This document shows positions 1 through 6,657 of a DNA stretch of 44,101 nucleotides, one piece after another; within the stretch, counting starts at the first letter, position 1, and every line of letters begins with the position of its first letter. This DNA is from a virus. Made by a program: the position numbers and the translations under genes. The notes under the pieces were generated by a model that worked only from the letters and a program-made list of their open reading frames with translations, did no database searches and had not been told where the DNA came from. The stretch is taken from IMG/VR virus record IMGVR_UViG_3300025324_000017, positions 1 to 44,101 of that record. One strand, written 5' to 3'.

Positions 1-178
1 CGCCGCCGAGTACGCCGCCGAGTCCGCCGCCGAGCGCGCCGCCGAGTCCGCCGCCGAGTACGCCGCCGAGTCCGCCGCCGAGCGCGCCGCCGAGTCCGCC
101 GCCGAGCGCGCCGCCGAGTACGCCGCCGAGTACGCCGCCGAGCGCGCCGCCGAGCGCGCCGCCGAGCCCGCCGCCGAG
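1..178 (-). repeat. 12-bp tandem repeat encoding SAAx (left part)
   Basis: About fifteen uninterrupted 12-bp units. In the coding frame on the minus strand each unit is TCG GCG GCG followed by one variable codon (TAC, GAC, CGC or GGC). Only the fourth codon varies, so the array expands and contracts in frame. It has no spacers and is not a CRISPR. Confidence 0.95.
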
Positions 179-603
179 ACGATCGTGACGACGGCTTCGA
201 GGTCCTTGGGCGATTTGATCTCGTGGAGGTTGCGGAGGTTCGTCGCGTGATCGATGAGGCCTGCGTCTTCGAGGAAAGCAGCCGCGCGCACGCGAATGCT
301 CCAATCGACGGCCTTGAACGCGCGCGCGACTTCCAGCCAATCGCTCCCCTTGCTTCCCACGAGGGGTTCGATGTACTGTTTGAGGCTCTGGCGCTCCGAG
401 TCCTGCATGCCGTCGTTCCAAGAGCGGAGGAATCCCGAGATTGAGGGGCTCGCGCAGGTGGGGTGATCCGTGAGGTCCTCGCCCGCGACGTAGGCGACGG
501 CTTGCATGACGCAGACGCCATGCTCGACGTCAGTGCCCGTACCTTGCCGGAGGTGGAGTTGTTCGAGGTCCAGTGGCTTCACGAGTAGTGCTTTTGGTGT
601 CAT
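1..603 (-). CDS. SAAx-repeat phage protein, N-terminal part (gene wraps the window ends)
   Basis: First 201 codons of a protein predicted to be 271 aa; the rest is at 43831-44043. ATG at 603 overlaps the upstream stop (ATGA). Residues 1-142 form a conserved-looking domain with HGVCVMQAVAYVAGE and SISGFLRSWND, resembling a hypothetical family often seen in phage genomes. From residue 143 the chain becomes a tetrapeptide repeat S-A-A-x, with x mostly D, R, Y or G. Collapsing the 58-bp terminal redundancy keeps the frame open through the join. The repeat is likely a long helix or flexible stalk. Function is not known. Confidence 0.8.
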   Translation of the reverse strand, partial: MTPKALLVKPLDLEQLHLRQGTGTDVEHGVCVMQAVAYVAGEDLTDHPTCASPSISGFLRSWNDGMQDSERQSLKQYIEPLVGSKGSDWLEVARAFKAVDWSIRVRAAAFLEDAGLIDHATNLRNLHEIKSPKDLEAVVTIVSAAGSAARSAARSAAYSAAYSAARSAADSAARSAADSAAYSAADSAARSAADSAAYSAA

Positions 604-902
604 GCGTTCAAGTCTCCCATCGGGCTTTCTTGGGGCTGCGCGGCGGGTGGCCGCGCGAGCCGGTAAAGGTACAATCCGTCGCCCTCGTGCCGCTTCTCCA
701 CCACGTACCCCAAGCGTCGAAGGTCGGACAAGCGCGCGCTCATCGCATGCGGCGAACCACAGACGGTTTGGGCGAGGGCAGTCTTCGTCCACCACCGGCC
801 AGGCCACGAGTGACCCACGCGCGGAGTCATGGCGGCGAGGACGCGACGCGTCTGATCCGGAATCCTCAGCCTGGCGTCGTGGTACGCCTCGGCGTCGCTC
901 AC
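600..902 (-). CDS. Small winged-helix-like DNA-binding protein
   Basis: 100 aa, GTG start overlapping the upstream stop (GTGA), stop overlapping the next ATG. The middle reads WTKTALAQTVCGSPHAMSAR followed by LSDLRRLGYVVEKR and an LYLYRL strand, the pattern of a winged helix: recognition helix, then a beta-wing after the LGYV turn. The C-terminus is proline- and glutamine-rich. It lies first before the SAAx gene in a coupled leftward operon. Likely a transcription factor acting on viral or host DNA; the target is not inferable. Confidence 0.75.
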   Translation of the reverse strand: MSDAEAYHDARLRIPDQTRRVLAAMTPRVGHSWPGRWWTKTALAQTVCGSPHAMSARLSDLRRLGYVVEKRHEGDGLYLYRLARPPAAQPQESPMGDLNA

Positions 903-1255
903 GCGCGTTCCTCCGATTCGTCCGAGTGCCCGCGCAGGAACGCGACTGAAGCATCGTACGCAACCCGAAAGGCCAATGGAAGGCGGGCTCGTTTCTCGCA
1001 GCCTGCGACGAATTGGGCCAGGAGCGCTGTGGCTTCGGCGAGGTCGCGATGAAGTTGCACGTTCTCGCGCAACGCCTCAAATCGACCCTTATCGTTGAAC
1101 CGTCCGCGCTTGGGCCCATGCCGCTTGTGCGTGAAGGCCCGGAGAGCACTCTCCGCGATGCCGAGCACGCGCGCACCTTGAATGATGCCGTGCTTGGCGA
1201 TGGCTTGCTCGCGCCGCTCGCACTCTTCTTCCGACAACGCGAGGGGGTGCGTCAC
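899..1255 (-). CDS. Helix-turn-helix protein
   Basis: 118 aa from GTG at 1255, chosen because it overlaps the upstream TGA as GTGA; a longer reading frame exists but runs through the neighbour. Residues ~12-40 (ECERREQAIAKHG, then ARVLGIAESALRAF) fit a helix-turn-helix of the Fis/resolvase C-terminal type. The rest is helical, with one heptad-like stretch (ENVQLHRDLAEATALLAQF). Probably DNA-binding, perhaps acting with the winged-helix protein encoded next. Confidence 0.7.
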   Translation of the reverse strand: MTHPLALSEEECERREQAIAKHGIIQGARVLGIAESALRAFTHKRHGPKRGRFNDKGRFEALRENVQLHRDLAEATALLAQFVAGCEKRARLPLAFRVAYDASVAFLRGHSDESEERA

Positions 1256-1449
1256 GCCTTCACCCGTCCCACTGGCACGAAGCGGAGGATTTCGCCGCAC
1301 TTCCGCGCGTGCCTACGCCTGGCTTCGCTGCGGTTGTGGCCGCCCGTCACGACGCCTCGCAAGCCACATGCCTCGCACGCGTACGAGACCGTCATGGGCC
1401 TGGGGCCCTTGCCCCTGGGCACGAAGGCCGCGCGACTCTTCCTCGTCAC
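1252..1449 (-). CDS. Small zinc-finger-like protein
   Basis: 65 aa, GTG start overlapping the stop of the methyltransferase (GTGA). It has CEACG in the middle, then a histidine-rich basic helix (HNRSEARRRHARKC), giving a CxxC...H...H...C arrangement that could bind one zinc. It is strongly basic, so nucleic-acid binding is likely. No family recognised. Confidence 0.65.
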   Translation of the reverse strand: MTRKSRAAFVPRGKGPRPMTVSYACEACGLRGVVTGGHNRSEARRRHARKCGEILRFVPVGRVKA

Positions 1450-2636
1450 GCTACGCTCCTCCCTGTTTCGCGCGCGAGGCCCGCAAGGATGAGCCGCCCG
1501 ACGTGCTCCGCGACTTGGGGGACGACGCTATTGCCGAGGCATCGGAGGCGATCGGCGCGCTTCGGCGTCGTGCGGGGTGGCGTCGTGCGGGGGACGCCAC
1601 GCTCCCACGCGGCAACCGGGTATAGCCCACTGGAAACCCCATCAGGAGTTCGACCCAATCCGGGTTCAGGCTCCCACCATTGACTGCGTTGGGGAGTTGG
1701 CCCCCAAAACCGGGGCCCTTCGCATCCCGAGCACACGCCGTCGGCCACGGCGTGTGCTCGGGAAGGACCGCCGCGGGGAGACTCGGGTTCCCCCGCTGAT
1801 AGCTCGACGCGCGCTTGGCGTCCGCCGCGCTGGGCGTGGGCAGATACGTCCTGCTCGGCGGACCCTCGAAGGGTCCGCCGCCCCTCTGGTGGACGGCTTT
1901 GGTGTTCGTCGCCGTCGGAGTCGGCATCAACCCGTTCGACTCTCCGGCGCCGTCGCCGGAGAGTCGAACGAGCCGCATGCGGCCCTTCTTCGTGATCTTC
2001 GTCGAGTACTTGGGGCCCCGCGCGTCGGCTGCCGTCGCCGTGGGAAACGTCGGGTTGGGGAACTTGCCCGTGCGCGCCATCTCCTGGAGCGAAGGATCGG
2101 CCTTCGCTCCAGGAGAATCCGTCTTGTTCCCCCGACTGTTGACGGCGGGGGTAGGCAAGTACGAAGATGCGGTCGCGAATGTGAGGGGCGCCGATGCTGG
2201 AAGCTGGTACGCAATCCCACTCCGCATCATACCCGACCGAGGCCAAGTCTGCGAGAACGCGATCGAGTCCCCGAACACGGAGCGCTGCAACGTTCTCCAC
2301 GATGACGAGGCTGGGTCGAGCTTCGCGAATGGCTCGCGCATAGTGCGCCCAGAGCCCACTCCGAGGAGCCGAGATTCCCGCGCGCTTACCCGCCGTGCTG
2401 ATGTCGACGCACGGGAACCCCCCCGCGATGACGTCGACGCTGGGGAGCTTCCTGAAGTCCGTGCGGCGGATGTCTCGCCTGCGCTCGGCGGTTGGCCACT
2501 CGCGCTCAAGGACCCCCACCGCGTAGGGATCAATCTCGACTTGCCACTTGGTGCGGAAGCCGCCGGTGGCTTCGAGGCCCCTGCCGATTCCTCCAATGCC
2601 GGCGAAGACTTCTCCAACGGTGAGCCGGTCAAGCAC
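1446..2636 (-). CDS. dcm: DNA (cytosine-5) methyltransferase, Dcm type
   Basis: 396 aa from GTG at 2636, whose GTGCTTGA overlaps the upstream stop. Motif I is FAGIGGIGRGLE (residues ~11-22), motif IV GGFPCVD (~72-78), motif VI ENV (~114-116), motif VIII RDRIF (~154-158) and motif X LGNSVVPQV (~367-375). It would transfer methyl from S-adenosylmethionine to C5 of cytosine in viral DNA, probably as protection from restriction. The usual PCQ of motif IV is PCV here. The segment between motif VIII and the C-terminal block is low-complexity and carries four perfect palindromes. A second same-strand frame is also open (see 1451-2677). Confidence 0.9.
   Translation of the reverse strand: MLDRLTVGEVFAGIGGIGRGLEATGGFRTKWQVEIDPYAVGVLEREWPTAERRRDIRRTDFRKLPSVDVIAGGFPCVDISTAGKRAGISAPRSGLWAHYARAIREARPSLVIVENVAALRVRGLDRVLADLASVGYDAEWDCVPASSIGAPHIRDRIFVLAYPRRQQSGEQDGFSWSEGRSFAPGDGAHGQVPQPDVSHGDGSRRAGPQVLDEDHEEGPHAARSTLRRRRRRVERVDADSDGDEHQSRPPEGRRTLRGSAEQDVSAHAQRGGRQARVELSAGEPESPRGGPSRAHAVADGVCSGCEGPRFWGPTPQRSQWWEPEPGLGRTPDGVSSGLYPVAAWERGVPRTTPPRTTPKRADRLRCLGNSVVPQVAEHVGRLILAGLARETGRSVA
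1725..1763. repeat. Perfect palindrome inside dcm, 17-bp arms
   Basis: Arms 1725-1741 and 1747-1763 around loop CGGCC. It lies in the variable central part of the methyltransferase gene. Confidence 0.9.
1856..1880. repeat. Perfect palindrome inside dcm, 11-bp arms
   Basis: Arm CGGCGGACCCT, loop CGA, then the exact reverse complement. Second of four in this gene. Confidence 0.85.
1933..1970. repeat. Perfect palindrome inside dcm, 17-bp arms
   Basis: Arms 1933-1949 and 1954-1970 around loop CCGT. Sequence unrelated to the neighbouring palindromes. Confidence 0.9.
2080..2116. repeat. Perfect palindrome inside dcm, 16-bp arms
   Basis: Arm TCTCCTGGAGCGAAGG, loop ATCGG, then its exact reverse complement. 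It is translated in frame within the methyltransferase linker. Confidence 0.9.
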
Positions 2637-2823
2637 CTTGCACGCCCCCGAACGCCTTCGCCTCGCACGCCCTGCACAGGCCACTGGCAGGATTCGCCTG
2701 GGGTGGCTCAGCTTCACTCGCGTGACGCGAGTCCGAATGGAGGCACACATCCACACCGCGCCGGCCTCCCTGTTGAGCCGCAGGCACCGCGTTGCTTGTG
2801 CTCGCGCGAGCTTTCCTCGTCAA
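2629..2823 (-). CDS. Small protein of unknown function with a CxxC
   Basis: 64 aa from TTG at 2823, which overlaps the upstream stop as TTGA, the same coupling used elsewhere in this genome. It contains a C-terminal GLCRACEAKAF and an isolated cysteine earlier. The overlap with the dcm start is 8 nt. Composition and coupling support a real gene, but there is no recognisable family. Confidence 0.45.
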   Translation of the reverse strand: MTRKARASTSNAVPAAQQGGRRGVDVCLHSDSRHASEAEPPQANPASGLCRACEAKAFGGVQGA

Positions 2824-3326
2824 GGTGAAGCCTCCGCCGGTCGGCGAGCGCGCAGTCTCGCGCGTTGCTCGCGTTCGATCGCCTCAGCTTGCGCGCGGTG
2901 ACGCGCGTAGGCCTCCTCGAGGTCCTCCAGCGCGACCCCATGTTTGTTGGCGAGGTACTCGAGCCGGAGCTTGGGATTGTGATCCAACCGCGCGTACTCG
3001 CGCACCATGATCGATTCGGCCGAGACTCCACCTTCAACTTGGGGGCCTTGCGCAGTCATTTCGGCGAGGACGCGTTGGCAACGCTCGTGCTCAGCACGAG
3101 CTTCTTCGTAGCGCGCTTTTCGGTAGTCGGCTTCAGCTTGTTGGACTCGATGCCGAAGAGTCGTCGCGTCTGGCGTCTTGCCGGTAGCGCGGCGCGCGTC
3201 GATGAGGAGTTTGAGGAGGTGCTGGAAGACCGCGCTTGACGAACCGTATTCTTTCGCGATCTCGTCGAGGTCGGGCGCGAGACTACTGGGAAAACTGAAG
3301 GTTCTCGTCGTGCTCGCTTCCGTCAC
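2820..3326 (-). CDS. Coiled-coil protein with ribbon-helix-helix-like N-terminus
   Basis: 168 aa from GTG at 3326 (GTGA with the upstream stop). Residues ~8-40 (TFSFPSSLAPDLDEIAKEYG then AVFQHLLKLL) look like a strand-helix-helix DNA-binding fold. Residues ~55-100 are a charged coiled coil (QQAEADYRKARYEEARAEHE) and the C-terminus is a long basic helix. A DNA-binding or nucleoid-like role is possible; not identified further. Confidence 0.7.
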   Translation of the reverse strand: MTEASTTRTFSFPSSLAPDLDEIAKEYGSSSAVFQHLLKLLIDARRATGKTPDATTLRHRVQQAEADYRKARYEEARAEHERCQRVLAEMTAQGPQVEGGVSAESIMVREYARLDHNPKLRLEYLANKHGVALEDLEEAYARHRAQAEAIEREQRARLRARRPAEASP

Positions 3327-3793
3327 GACGACCACCCAGACCCCTGTTCTTCTCCTCCACTCTCTCTCCTCTCTCGTTGATCCTCATTGTTAGTTGTAGT
3401 GTTGTTGTGAGTTTCAACGGCGGCGTTGTTCCCTTCCCATTGTGTTCCAGTGGCGTTCAAGGGGGTGGGGGTGGGGGTGACTGCTGGGTCGGCGATCGTC
3501 GTGGTTGCACTCGCTTGTGGTGGCGTCCAGTCGGGACGCTTGCCTTCTACAAGCCAGTGTTTGCCCCTCTGGCACCAGTAGCACGACGTCAGGACAGCGC
3601 CGGCATCGCGTTTCGAGTTGCATCCACAAGCGCATTCACAAGTTTGGAGGGAAGCAACGTACTCGTGCGCGCGAGTCCACTGTTGGCGTTGTTGAACGGC
3701 AAGCACCGGGGCTCCTTCTGGGGGCGCGGGAGGATGCGACCGTGGTTGCCCCGGTGCTGAGTCATCGTGAAACAGCGTGCCCAAGTGGGTCAC
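3323..3793 (-). CDS. Cysteine-cluster protein with polar low-complexity tail
   Basis: 156 aa from GTG at 3793 (GTGA coupling). A central cluster CECACGC followed by CYWCQRGKHW gives at least five cysteines, suggesting a zinc site. The last ~50 residues are Thr/Asn/Gln/Pro-rich and then highly polar, so probably disordered. The gene is less GC-rich in that tail than its neighbours. Function unknown. Confidence 0.65.
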   Translation of the reverse strand: MTHLGTLFHDDSAPGQPRSHPPAPPEGAPVLAVQQRQQWTRAHEYVASLQTCECACGCNSKRDAGAVLTSCYWCQRGKHWLVEGKRPDWTPPQASATTTIADPAVTPTPTPLNATGTQWEGNNAAVETHNNTTTNNEDQRERRESGGEEQGSGWSS

Positions 3794-4011
3794 GCTCCAA
3801 TCGAGTTCTGGAAAACCGCGACTTTGGCGAGGATTGCGGCCACGTCGGTGGCGAGGTCGTCCGCCGTGGCGGCGCGTGGATCCGCGTCGAGGCGCAAGCG
3901 CGTCGCGCTGCGTTCGAGTTTGCTTTGCGCGCTCACGAGGCGTTGGCGAGCAACGTGGAGCAACGCTTTGGCTTGCTCCATATTCGACGCTGGGGACCCC
4001 GTCGCGCTCAT
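3790..4011 (-). CDS. Small helical protein
   Basis: 73 aa, ATG overlapping the upstream stop (ATGA). Almost entirely amphipathic helix (MEQAKALLHVARQRLVSAQS, then DDLATDVAAILAKVAVF). Pairs with the next gene upstream, which has the same size and helical character. Unknown function. Confidence 0.7.
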   Translation of the reverse strand: MSATGSPASNMEQAKALLHVARQRLVSAQSKLERSATRLRLDADPRAATADDLATDVAAILAKVAVFQNSIGA

Positions 4012-4229
4012 GGCGACGCCTCAACTTCGAGGGCCCCGACATGAGTGGCGTGCTCAATGGCGGTGCGGTGCTCGTCGACGATCTCGCGCAACCGCGCGAG
4101 AGCCGCGTCCCGAGCGCTGCCGGCGTCGGCGGCGGCGAGATCGTAGGCCACGTCTGTGAGGCGTTCTTCGATGCTGACGAGTTGATCGAGCGCCTCGTCG
4201 ATTTGGCGCTCGTCCTTCAGGAGCGTCAT
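4008..4229 (-). CDS. Small helical protein
   Basis: 73 aa starting with MTLLKDERQIDEALDQL; the ATG overlaps the preceding stop. Highly charged, predicted helix-turn-helix hairpin (DQLVSIEERLTDVAYDLAAA then DAALARLREIVDEHR). Might form a coiled-coil partner with the neighbouring 73-aa protein. No known family. Confidence 0.7.
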   Translation of the reverse strand: MTLLKDERQIDEALDQLVSIEERLTDVAYDLAAADAGSARDAALARLREIVDEHRTAIEHATHVGALEVEASP

Positions 4230-4396
4230 TTTGCGGGCCTCCACCAGGCCACGAGGCGGTCCGAGTAGGGGGACTGTGAGATGCCGGCTTCGTAGCCTTG
4301 CCGGCGGCAGGATTCGACGGCCTCGGCGAGATCCTGCTCGGTCGCGATGATGAACGCGTCTGGGGGGAGGCCGTGGGGTTCGGGAGGCGTTGGCAT
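4226..4396 (-). CDS. Small protein, first gene of the leftward operon
   Basis: 56 aa from ATG at 4396 to a stop that overlaps the next ATG. Reads DAFIIATEQDLAEAVESC, then a short basic helix and LVAWWRPAK at the end. It is the promoter-proximal gene of the leftward early operon that leads to dcm. No family recognised; the coupling and position support it. Confidence 0.6.
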   Translation of the reverse strand: MPTPPEPHGLPPDAFIIATEQDLAEAVESCRRQGYEAGISQSPYSDRLVAWWRPAK

Positions 4397-4448
4397 GTGG
4401 AGGCACCCGTCGTGCCTGCTTGAGCCTCGTACAAGCGCCGGAAGGCCA

Positions 4449-4466
4449 GCGAAACGCTATTTATCA
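4449..4466. promoter_or_regulatory. BRE/TATA-like element between leftward operon and integrase
   Basis: CGAAACG followed directly by TATTTA in an otherwise very GC-rich intergenic stretch (4397-4744). It closely resembles CCGAACCGTTATTTA at 7416-7429 in front of the rightward operon. Orientation is uncertain: the same bases read ATAAATAG towards the gene starting at 4396. Confidence 0.4.
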
Positions 4467-4532
4467 GAGCGCGTTTGCCAGTTGGCGCCGCCACGCTTGG
4501 AGTCCAATCGGCGTGTCACGATTCGGCGGTCA

Positions 4533-4556
4533 CGGGCGTTCTTTGGAAAACGCCCG
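4533..4556. terminator. Hairpin upstream of integrase
   Basis: CGGGCGTT and AACGCCCG form a perfect 8-bp stem with loop CTTTGGAA. It lies about 190 nt before the integrase ATG and could be a terminator or a recombinase/regulator binding site. The remainder of 4557-4744 shows only a weak AT-rich patch (TGTATTAAGAG near 4635). Confidence 0.45.
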
Positions 4557-4744
4557 AACCGCTGTTCTCGTAGCACGCCGCTTCCGGCGGGTTGGCGAGG
4601 ATCAGCAGGGTCGCGACTCAGACAATCCATGACGTGTATTAAGAGTCTCCGAAAGGGATCGCCGATAGTACCGTTCCATCCCTCCGACGCGCGCGACCCC
4701 CCCGCGCGCACTTTCGGCCATCCACGACGGAGAAGCACAACACG

Positions 4745-6103
4745 ATGGGCCCGAGTCGCGACCCCTGCTCATCCATGGGAGGACTTGAACGCCGGGGGAG
4801 TCGTGGGGGAGTGCGCTACGTCCATCCGGCCCTCGGCACGTTCGAAGGCTCACCCGAAGAAATCGCCCGCGCCGTCGCCCTCCTCACGACGAGCACCACG
4901 AACCACGCCTCGGGCCTCGTTCAGGCAGCCGCGCGCAATGAACGCCCGTCGAACGAGAAAATATTGCACGACTGGCAACACGAACGCGGCGTCTCGAAAG
5001 CAGTCCGCGTGCGGTACACGAACGTCGCGCGCGAGTTCGAAGAAATGTTGCGCCCCAAGAGCCTCTTGGATGCGTCGCAGAGTGACGTGCGCCGGTACGA
5101 AGCCCGCCTCTTGCTCCATTGTACGCACGAGAAGTGGACGAACTTCACGCCAACGACGGAGGTCGTGCCGCGCGTGAAGTGCATGCTCGGCGTGTTTCCC
5201 CTGAGCCCCGGCTTGCCAGCCGAGTGTGGGCCCTCGTGCGCGTTGTTCGAGCGCCAAAGCGTGGGGCCCAGGGCGAAGTTGAGCGCGCTCAAAGCCTTCT
5301 ATGACCATCTCCGCGAGCGCGAGCTTGTGGCGACGAACCCGGTGGAGCTCGTCCTCAGGCGGCATTCGAAGCTCGCGGCCGTGCGGTCGGACGATTTGAA
5401 GAAGTACGCGCCCCACGTGGAAGAAGCCCGCGCGATCCTGTGGGCGCTCAAGTGGTGTCGCTCGCCGCGCGACGTCGCCATCGTGATGGCGCTCGCCAAA
5501 TGGGGACGCCGCCCCGCGCACACGCTACTCTTGGACGCGGACGACCTACGCGGCGTGTTGACTCCGGACCCGGAGGGGTACGCGTTCGCCGACTTCACCC
5601 GCGTCAAGAAAAAGGTGCTTGCCGAGAACGGGGACGGGAGCACGAAGCTCAAAGGCGGGCTCATCAGTCCGATCGACGCCGAGTTCTTGGCGTACTTGCG
5701 CGAAGTCTACATGCCTTATCGGCTCGCGAAGTGGGGGTTCGCGTGGAACGAGGGCGCCCTCTTCCCCGGCGACATCAGCGGGACCTCGTACCACGAAAAA
5801 CAAGTCCAGTCAATCCTCGACGCCGCCATGCGCCATCTATCCAAGACGCGCGCGACGGCGGCGGAGCGGGACGCGTGGAAGAAGCGAGTCGAAGCCACCG
5901 ATTTGCGGGAGCGCATCACGCCGGGATCGTGGCGCCACTTCTTCTCGACCACGCTTGCGGCCTTCGGCGCGACGGACCTCCACATCGACGTCCTACGCGG
6001 CGACAGAATCAGCGGCTCGAAAGCCCACTACATGCATGTCGATAGGTTCTACCGCGACATCGTCGCCCAATCCTACAAGATGCCGGCGCTGCTCAGTCCA
6101 TGA
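4745..6103 (+). CDS. int: Tyrosine recombinase / integrase
   Basis: 452 aa if started at ATG 4745; a GTG at 4811 behind a purine-rich stretch would give 430 aa. Residues ~70-130 are an N-terminal SAM-like/core-binding domain. C126, C146, C161 and C165 with nearby histidines form an unusual cysteine cluster before the catalytic domain. Catalytic residues: R255/R256 (KWGRRPAHTLLLDADDL), TPGSWRH with R397 (first His of HxxR is replaced), D420 in LRGD, and nucleophile Y429 in SKAHYMHV. It would catalyse integration and excision. It ends convergently with the leftward gene, overlapping by 11 nt. Confidence 0.9.
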   Translation: MGPSRDPCSSMGGLERRGSRGGVRYVHPALGTFEGSPEEIARAVALLTTSTTNHASGLVQAAARNERPSNEKILHDWQHERGVSKAVRVRYTNVAREFEEMLRPKSLLDASQSDVRRYEARLLLHCTHEKWTNFTPTTEVVPRVKCMLGVFPLSPGLPAECGPSCALFERQSVGPRAKLSALKAFYDHLRERELVATNPVELVLRRHSKLAAVRSDDLKKYAPHVEEARAILWALKWCRSPRDVAIVMALAKWGRRPAHTLLLDADDLRGVLTPDPEGYAFADFTRVKKKVLAENGDGSTKLKGGLISPIDAEFLAYLREVYMPYRLAKWGFAWNEGALFPGDISGTSYHEKQVQSILDAAMRHLSKTRATAAERDAWKKRVEATDLRERITPGSWRHFFSTTLAAFGATDLHIDVLRGDRISGSKAHYMHVDRFYRDIVAQSYKMPALLSP

Positions 6104-6266
6104 GCGCGCGCTCGACGGCTCGGAGGATGCCGGCCGCAGCGTGAAGCGCGGTCGCGTCCTTCTGCGAGAGACGCTTTCCTGAGAGCAGGCGCGAGCCCAT
6201 CGCGTAGAGGTCGTCGGCGAGCGGCTTCGCGAGAACCCACGGCGTGCCACCACCTCCTTCCTTCAC
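6093..6266 (-). CDS. Small protein of unknown function
   Basis: 57 aa from GTG at 6266 (GTGA coupling). Reads PWVLAKPLADDLYAMGSRLL then DATALHAAAGILRAVERALM, two amphipathic helices. Last gene of the leftward cluster facing the integrase. No family recognised. Confidence 0.65.
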   Translation of the reverse strand: MKEGGGGTPWVLAKPLADDLYAMGSRLLSGKRLSQKDATALHAAAGILRAVERALMD

Positions 6267-6460
6267 GCGGATCGCCTCCGGAAAATGAGCATGAAGCGCT
6301 CGCCGCTGTCGAGCACGTCGCCGTCCTTGTCCGTCGTGCTCCACGATCCAAGGTGCTCAACCCGTCCAAGGTCGTACCCTTCATAGTCCCAGCGATTCAA
6401 CTCGGCCTCAACGTCGGTGTCGCGAACGAACCTCACGACGTAGATAGGCCTCTCTTTCAT
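6263..6460 (-). CDS. Small acidic/mixed alpha-beta protein
   Basis: 65 aa from ATG at 6460 (KERPIYVVRFVRDTDVEAEL...), with an N-terminal beta strand, a helix and a C-terminal strand (GERFMLIFRRRS). Stop overlaps the next GTG. Unknown; coupling and composition support a real gene. Confidence 0.65.
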   Translation of the reverse strand: MKERPIYVVRFVRDTDVEAELNRWDYEGYDLGRVEHLGSWSTTDKDGDVLDSGERFMLIFRRRSA

Positions 6461-6657
6461 CTTGCCACCTCGAACCAGTTTCCCTGCGAGTCGAGCAGCA
6501 CGCGCTTCCCACACCGCGAGCAACGACCCGAGAACGACACCCCGTCGAACCCCGACGCCGCGCCATTGTGCCAACCCATCCAGCAGCAGAAGCGGCCCCA
6601 TCGACTTGGTCGCGTCACGGCCACACCGTTCCGGAGATGGAGATCATGGGGGCTCAC
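6457..6657 (-). CDS. DUF1660-like zinc-binding phage protein
   Basis: 66 aa from GTG at 6657 (GTGA coupling). CCWMGWHNG followed by CSRCGKRVLLDSQGNWF gives C/C/H...CxxC, the layout of the small DUF1660-type prophage proteins. Function of that family is unknown; likely a zinc-stabilised adaptor. Confidence 0.65.
   Translation of the reverse strand: MSPHDLHLRNGVAVTRPSRWGRFCCWMGWHNGAASGFDGVSFSGRCSRCGKRVLLDSQGNWFEVAR

Larger units (their letters stand above)
1451..2677 (-). other. Overprinted frame inside dcm resembling the LNPxWVExLMGFP phage family
   Basis: A same-strand open frame of 408 codons, shifted relative to dcm. It reads SSWRTLQRSVFGDS, TWPRSGMMRSGIAYQLP, several PTP(T/S)A repeats and SLNPDWVELLMGFPVGYT, which is the signature of a protein family frequently annotated next to phage methyltransferases. 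The motifs map onto dcm motifs: WRTLQ is the shifted reading of VENVA, GMMRSGIA of GYDAEWDC, and NPDWVELLMGF of EPGLGRTPDGV. It may be an expressed overlapping gene or a long-standing annotation artefact. No specific start or ribosome site favours it, so I do not call it a gene. Confidence 0.35.

Noticed and set aside
1-178. Short direct repeats that might be a CRISPR
   Set aside because: Units are contiguous 12-mers without spacers and translate as SAAx in an open frame.
1560-1600. Tandem GGCGTCGTGCGGGG repeat near the end of dcm
   Set aside because: Two copies only, encoding a PRTTP repeat in the linker before motif X; probably simple slippage.
4306-4330. GTCGAATCCTGCCGCCGG on the minus strand, like a tRNA T-arm and acceptor end
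   Set aside because: It lies within a good coding frame (the 56-aa gene), the T-stem does not pair, and no tRNA body is present.
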